17,562 nt of DNA from an uncultured Bacteroidales bacterium (lineage in GTDB: Bacteria > Bacteroidota > Bacteroidia > Bacteroidales > Bacteroidaceae), in the NCBI GenBank assembly GCA_945837185.1, contig CAMAMZ010000027.1:1-17562 (forward strand), written 5' to 3'. The translations under genes were made by a program, and so were the position numbers. Every line of letters starts with the position of its first letter. Positions within the stretch are counted from its first letter, which is position 1. This document shows, in pieces, positions 13,270 to 17,562 of the stretch. The notes beneath the pieces were generated by a model. It worked only from the letters and a program-made list of their open reading frames with translations. It had not been told where the DNA came from and ran no database searches.

Positions 13270-15801
13270 ATGGTAGAAAAATTAAAGAATATCGCATTTC
13301 GACTCATCAACGCAGTCCGAAAGTTTACCCAATGGTATAAGGCTCTCTACACTGGCAAACCGCTTTGGCGGAAGATTCTGATAGGTTTAGCCTCTTTCTT
13401 CGTAGCCCTTTTCCTCTATTTGGGCGCAGTAGACATCAATTTCCTTTGGCTTTTTGGTAAGTCGCCAGGTTTCTTCTCTGGCATACGCGACCCGCAAACC
13501 AGTCAGGCGTCGGAAATCTATAGTGCCGATGGTGTGCTGATAGGAAAATATTTCAGTGAAAACAGAACACCTGTCAAATACGAAGAAGTCAATCCCGATT
13601 TCTTTACCGCACTGATCGACACCGAAGACGAGCGTTTCTACCGTCATCTGGGCATCGACCCCATAGGACTCTTTGGCGCATTGAAAGATGCTTTACTGCA
13701 CCATGACGGGCGTGGCGCCTCTACCATCACGCAACAGCTGGCCAAGAACATGTTCCGTGTGCGTTCCCACTACTCTACAGGACTGCTCGGAAAAATTCCC
13801 GGACTGAAAATACTGATTGTCAAGAGCAAGGAGTGGATTATCGCTCTCAAGCTGGAAGCTATCTACACCAAAAAGGAAATCATCACCATGTATGCCAATA
13901 CCGTCGACTTCGGTTCAAACGCTTTTGGCATCAAGACAGCTGCCAAGACGTATTTCAACAAATCGCCCAAAGACCTCACTACCGACGAAGCGGCTATCCT
14001 TGTGGGTATGCTCAAGGCCACAACCTACTACAATCCCCGCTCGCATGCTGAAAATAGTCTGAAGCGCCGCAATGTAGTGCTGGGCATGATGCTGAAACAT
14101 GGCAACATCACAAGCGAAGCCTACGACACCCTGTGTGCCAAACCCATCAAGTTGGATTTCAGGGTCGAAGAGAACTACGATGGTCAGGCAACTTATTTCC
14201 GCAATGCGATTGCCGACTATCTGAAAGACTGGTGCAAGGATAATGGCTACGACCTCTATTCCAGCGGTCTGAAAATCTACACTACTTTGGACACCCGTAT
14301 GCAGAAATATGCGGAGGCGGCTGCCAACAAACAGATGCGCATCATACAACGCAATTTCAACAACCACTGGGGGAAGCAGGAACCATGGCAAGATGAAAAC
14401 CATCGCGTCATTCCCGGCTTCATAGAAGGCATTGCCAAACGCCAACCTTATTATAAGGCATTGGCCCATAAATACGACAACAACCCCGACTCCATCAGCT
14501 ACTATCTCAACAAGCCGCACAAAGTAAAGTTGTTCGACTACGAGAAAGGGGAAATAGAGGCAGAAATGTCTACCTTAGATTCTATCCGTTATATGGTACA
14601 TTTCATGCACTGCGCCATGGTGGCCATGGAACCTCAAACGGGTGCCGTGAAGGCATGGGTGGGCGACATCGATTTCAAACACTGGAAATACGACAAGGCC
14701 ACAGCCATGCGCCAGCCTGGTTCAACCTTCAAACTCTTTGTGTATACAGAAGCCATGAATCAAGGCTTATGTCCTTGCGACAAACGCCGGGACGAGTATT
14801 TCTCGATGGAGGTTTACGATGCAAAGAAAGGCGAGATGACCCGATGGACTCCGTCTAACGCCAATGGTTACTTCACCGGCGATTCCATGCCTTTGAAAAC
14901 TGCCTTTGCACGAAGCATCAACTCTGTGGCCGTGCGGTTAGGACAGGAGATGGGCATCAAGCGTATCATCGAAACAGCAAAGAAGATGGGCATCAAGAGC
15001 AAACTTGACGATGCGCCCTCTTTGGCACTGGGTTCAAGCGATGTGAACTTGGTAGAGATGGTGAATGCCTATTGTACGGTGGCCGACAATGGCCGGCACC
15101 ATGAACCGGTGTTGGTAACCCACATCCTCGACAAGGATGGGAATGAGGTATATAGAGCAGAGGATGAAAGTCAGCAAGCCATACCTTATAAGAGTGCCTT
15201 CCTTGTGCAGCAACTCTTGCAAGGGGGCATGCGAGAACCGGGAGGCACCTCGCAGAGCCTGTGGGGCTATGTGGGCAAACACAACGATACGGACTTTGGT
15301 GGCAAGACAGGTACTTCCAACAATCATTCCGATGCGTGGTTCATGGCTGTCAGTCCTCGCTTGGTAGTAGGAGCCTGGGTGGGAGGTGAATACCGTTGCA
15401 TCCACTTCCGTACAGGTGCTTTAGGCCAAGGTAGCCGAACAGCCCTTCCCATCTGCGGCTATTTCCTGCAGTCGGTGTTCGACGATCCTAACTTCCAGCA
15501 ATATCACGCCAAATTCGATAAGCCTAAAGAGGGCATCACGCGCGACATGTATGAGTGTCCGAGCTATTACGAGCAAGAAAAGAACGACTCCCTGTCACAA
15601 GATAGCTTGCAGGTAGAAACTGAGGAAATCATTCTGGATGAAAACGGTAATCCTATCGTAAAGCCCAAAATGCCTGCCACTACACAGGAAACACTCGAAA
15701 ATGGTGGGTCGGAAGCAGGAAAGGCTGCCGAGAATGGAAAACCGGAAGAGAAGAAAGCCAGAAAGCCTGTGGAACAGGCCGTACGACTTGAAGATTTATA
15801 A
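13270..15801 (+). CDS. mrcA: Class A penicillin-binding protein (PBP1A type)
   Basis: This bifunctional peptidoglycan synthase polymerises glycan strands and cross-links them at the inner membrane. The 843-residue protein has a cytoplasmic N-terminus and a membrane segment (about 36-54). The GT51 domain shows TEDERFYRHLG (118-128, catalytic Glu119), GASTITQQLAKN (149-160), KEWIIALKLE (187-196) and the stretch around YANTVDFGSNAFGI (208-221). The transpeptidase domain has STFK (485-488, Ser485), SIN (549-551) and KTG (679-681). A Lys/Glu/Pro-rich tail of about 75 residues follows. A GTG at 13261 is in frame, but the ATG at 13270 fits better. Domain order favours the PBP1A/1C group; the exact paralogue is less sure. 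The helicase GTG follows 23 bases after the stop. Confidence 0.93.
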   Translation: MVEKLKNIAFRLINAVRKFTQWYKALYTGKPLWRKILIGLASFFVALFLYLGAVDINFLWLFGKSPGFFSGIRDPQTSQASEIYSADGVLIGKYFSENRTPVKYEEVNPDFFTALIDTEDERFYRHLGIDPIGLFGALKDALLHHDGRGASTITQQLAKNMFRVRSHYSTGLLGKIPGLKILIVKSKEWIIALKLEAIYTKKEIITMYANTVDFGSNAFGIKTAAKTYFNKSPKDLTTDEAAILVGMLKATTYYNPRSHAENSLKRRNVVLGMMLKHGNITSEAYDTLCAKPIKLDFRVEENYDGQATYFRNAIADYLKDWCKDNGYDLYSSGLKIYTTLDTRMQKYAEAAANKQMRIIQRNFNNHWGKQEPWQDENHRVIPGFIEGIAKRQPYYKALAHKYDNNPDSISYYLNKPHKVKLFDYEKGEIEAEMSTLDSIRYMVHFMHCAMVAMEPQTGAVKAWVGDIDFKHWKYDKATAMRQPGSTFKLFVYTEAMNQGLCPCDKRRDEYFSMEVYDAKKGEMTRWTPSNANGYFTGDSMPLKTAFARSINSVAVRLGQEMGIKRIIETAKKMGIKSKLDDAPSLALGSSDVNLVEMVNAYCTVADNGRHHEPVLVTHILDKDGNEVYRAEDESQQAIPYKSAFLVQQLLQGGMREPGGTSQSLWGYVGKHNDTDFGGKTGTSNNHSDAWFMAVSPRLVVGAWVGGEYRCIHFRTGALGQGSRTALPICGYFLQSVFDDPNFQQYHAKFDKPKEGITRDMYECPSYYEQEKNDSLSQDSLQVETEEIILDENGNPIVKPKMPATTQETLENGGSEAGKAAENGKPEEKKARKPVEQAVRLEDL

Positions 15802-15824
15802 CTTGCTACGCAAAGTGCTCATAC

Positions 15825-17562
15825 GTGGCCCCAAACACAACAACATCCATCGATAAAGACAATCTGGAGCTGGCACAAGCACTCCAGGTCATAGAATATA
15901 CCCGTCGCTCACTTTTCCTCACAGGGAAAGCGGGCACGGGTAAATCAACTTTTCTACGACACATTGCTGCCACCACAAAAAAGAAACATGTCATTCTGGC
16001 TCCCACAGGCATCGCAGCCATCAATGCCGGAGGAGCCACGTTGCACAGTTTCTTCAAGATTCCCTTTCATCCTTTGGTGCCTACCGACACACGGTTCTCG
16101 CCAAGGAACATTCGCGATACGCTCAAATACAATGGTGAGAAATGTAAACTGCTCAGAGAACTGGAACTCATCATCATTGATGAGATTAGCATGGTGCGTG
16201 CCGACATCATCGACTTCATCGACAAGGTGCTGCGCGTCTATTGCCGCAACATGCGCCAACCCTTTGGGGGCAAGCAATTGTTGCTCGTAGGCGACATCTA
16301 TCAATTGGAACCCGTTGTCAAGGAGGAAGACCGGCAACTCTTACAGCCCTTCTATCCTTCAGCCTTCTTCTTCGATGCCCGCGTGTTCCGGGAAATGCCA
16401 TTAGTGAGCATTGAACTGCATAAAGTATACCGCCAATGCGACGCCACCTTCATCAGTATCTTAGACCATATACGCACCTCCCGAACCACGGCAGCCGATT
16501 TGCGATTGCTCAATGCACAGGTGGGAGCGGAGCTGGACAACGAAGGTGAGAAACTTGCCATCACCCTTTCTACCCGCCGCGATACGGTAGACTATATCAA
16601 CGAGCAACATCTGCGCGCCTTGCCGGGCGAAGCACTGTTGTTTGAGGGAGCAATAGAAGGGGAGTTTCCCGCCAGTAGTCTGCCCTCCCCTATCGAACTT
16701 GAAGTGAAACCGGGAGCACAGGTGCTCTTCATCCGAAACGACCGTGAGAAACGTTGGGTGAATGGCACCTTGGGCACCATTGTGGCCATTGACACTGAAG
16801 AAACGCAAGGCACCATCTGCGTGCGCACGGAAGATGGTATGGAATATGACGTGGAACGGGAGAAATGGAGCAACGTCAGATACTCCTTCGATGAGCAAGA
16901 GCAAAAGATTGTTGAAGAGGAGATAGGCACCTACACCCAGTTTCCCTTACGCTTGGCTTGGGCCATTACCGTACACAAAAGCCAAGGCCTCACCTTCCGA
17001 CATGTGAATATCGATTTCACGGGTGGCGTCTTTGCAGGCGGACAAACCTACGTGGCCCTCTCCCGTTGCACCTCTCTCGAAGGCATCAGCCTGAAGCATC
17101 CCATTCGCAAGGAAGACATCTTTGTGAGGTCTGAGGTTCATCGCTTTGCGCAAAACTATAACAACCGCACCCTGATCAACAATGCGCTTCATGAGAGTCA
17201 GGCCGACAAGCAATACCACGATGCTGCCGAAGCCTTTGCACAAAGAGACATGCAGGCAGCACTCGACAACCTCTTCCTTGCCATCCACAGCCGCTACGAC
17301 ATTGAGAAACCTGCTGCCAAACGCCTGCTCAGGCGCAAACTCAGCACCATCATCGTGCAGCAACACACCATCGAACGCCTTCAGGACGAACTGGCCAAAC
17401 AGCAGAAGTTTCTAAAGGAGTTGGCAGTGGAATATGTGAGCATGGGTCGCGATTGCGAAAAAGAAGGCTTTCAGGAAGCAGCAATCCGCAACTACGAAAA
17501 AGCCCTTCGCCTCTGTCCTGATATTCCTGAAGCAAAGAGAAGAATCAGAAAGTTGCAGAAGC
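15825..17562 (+). CDS. SF1B PIF1/RecD-like helicase with TPR-like C-terminus, cut by window end
   Basis: The first 579 residues are present and the gene continues past the right edge. The frame opens after a TGA at 15789 and has no early in-frame ATG, so GTG at 15825 is the likely start. Helicase motifs are GKAGTGKS (34-41, Walker A), APTGIAAINAGGATLHSFF (59-77), IIIDEISM (116-123, Walker B), LLLVGDIYQLEPV (152-164), AITVHKSQGLTF (380-391) and YVALSRCTSLEG (409-420). NGTLGTIVAI (313-322) fits the SH3-like insertion of PIF1/RecD helicases. After about residue 460 come helical repeats. The clearest is CEKEGFQEAAIRNYEKALRL (544-563), a good TPR match. Family members act as 5'-3' DNA helicases; a role in replication or repair is inferred. 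Confidence 0.9.
   Translation, partial: MAPNTTTSIDKDNLELAQALQVIEYTRRSLFLTGKAGTGKSTFLRHIAATTKKKHVILAPTGIAAINAGGATLHSFFKIPFHPLVPTDTRFSPRNIRDTLKYNGEKCKLLRELELIIIDEISMVRADIIDFIDKVLRVYCRNMRQPFGGKQLLLVGDIYQLEPVVKEEDRQLLQPFYPSAFFFDARVFREMPLVSIELHKVYRQCDATFISILDHIRTSRTTAADLRLLNAQVGAELDNEGEKLAITLSTRRDTVDYINEQHLRALPGEALLFEGAIEGEFPASSLPSPIELEVKPGAQVLFIRNDREKRWVNGTLGTIVAIDTEETQGTICVRTEDGMEYDVEREKWSNVRYSFDEQEQKIVEEEIGTYTQFPLRLAWAITVHKSQGLTFRHVNIDFTGGVFAGGQTYVALSRCTSLEGISLKHPIRKEDIFVRSEVHRFAQNYNNRTLINNALHESQADKQYHDAAEAFAQRDMQAALDNLFLAIHSRYDIEKPAAKRLLRRKLSTIIVQQHTIERLQDELAKQQKFLKELAVEYVSMGRDCEKEGFQEAAIRNYEKALRLCPDIPEAKRRIRKLQK

Overview
The window looks like core chromosome of a Bacteroidales bacterium, probably close to Prevotella. 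The signs are a short RpoD-type sigma factor without region 1.1, a fused LpxC-FabZ enzyme, Bacteroidota-type PurC and PurM proteins, weak Shine-Dalgarno sequences, and TAnnTTTG -7 boxes ahead of most transcription units. The lipid A genes show a Gram-negative outer membrane, and UbiE points to menaquinone respiration. The genus is inferred from remembered family resemblance, not from a search.

Layout. Bases 1-410 hold no confident gene. They contain a possible gene end or start cut by the left edge, three 23-bp tandem repeats with internal dyads, and the promoter and a leader hairpin of a sigma-70 gene (411-1283). A convergent minus-strand gene (1305-2204) encodes an exported or membrane-anchored DUF5715-like protein with metal-site motifs resembling M15/VanY peptidases. 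Its last codons form one arm of a shared hairpin terminator. Its promoter lies back to back with that of the next plus-strand unit: phoH, purC, ubiE, aroE, purM, prfA, pyrF (2314-8930). This unit mixes RNA metabolism, purine and pyrimidine synthesis, shikimate/menaquinone steps and translation termination. It ends at a strong hairpin with a T-tract (8951-9004).

A new promoter then drives lpxD, lpxC-fabZ, lpxA and miaA (9048-13235): early lipid A synthesis plus a tRNA isopentenyltransferase. Another promoter drives a class A penicillin-binding protein (13270-15801). It is followed by an SF1B PIF1/RecD-like helicase with a TPR-like C-terminal region, which starts at GTG and is cut by the right edge.

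Most of the window is well-known housekeeping content, and I found no clear new multi-gene system. The points most worth a second look are the M15-like DUF5715 protein and its terminator overlap, the dyad-bearing repeats and leader hairpin upstream of the sigma gene, the divergence of that sigma factor, a tandem duplication that copied the end of aroE, and the TPR extension on the helicase.
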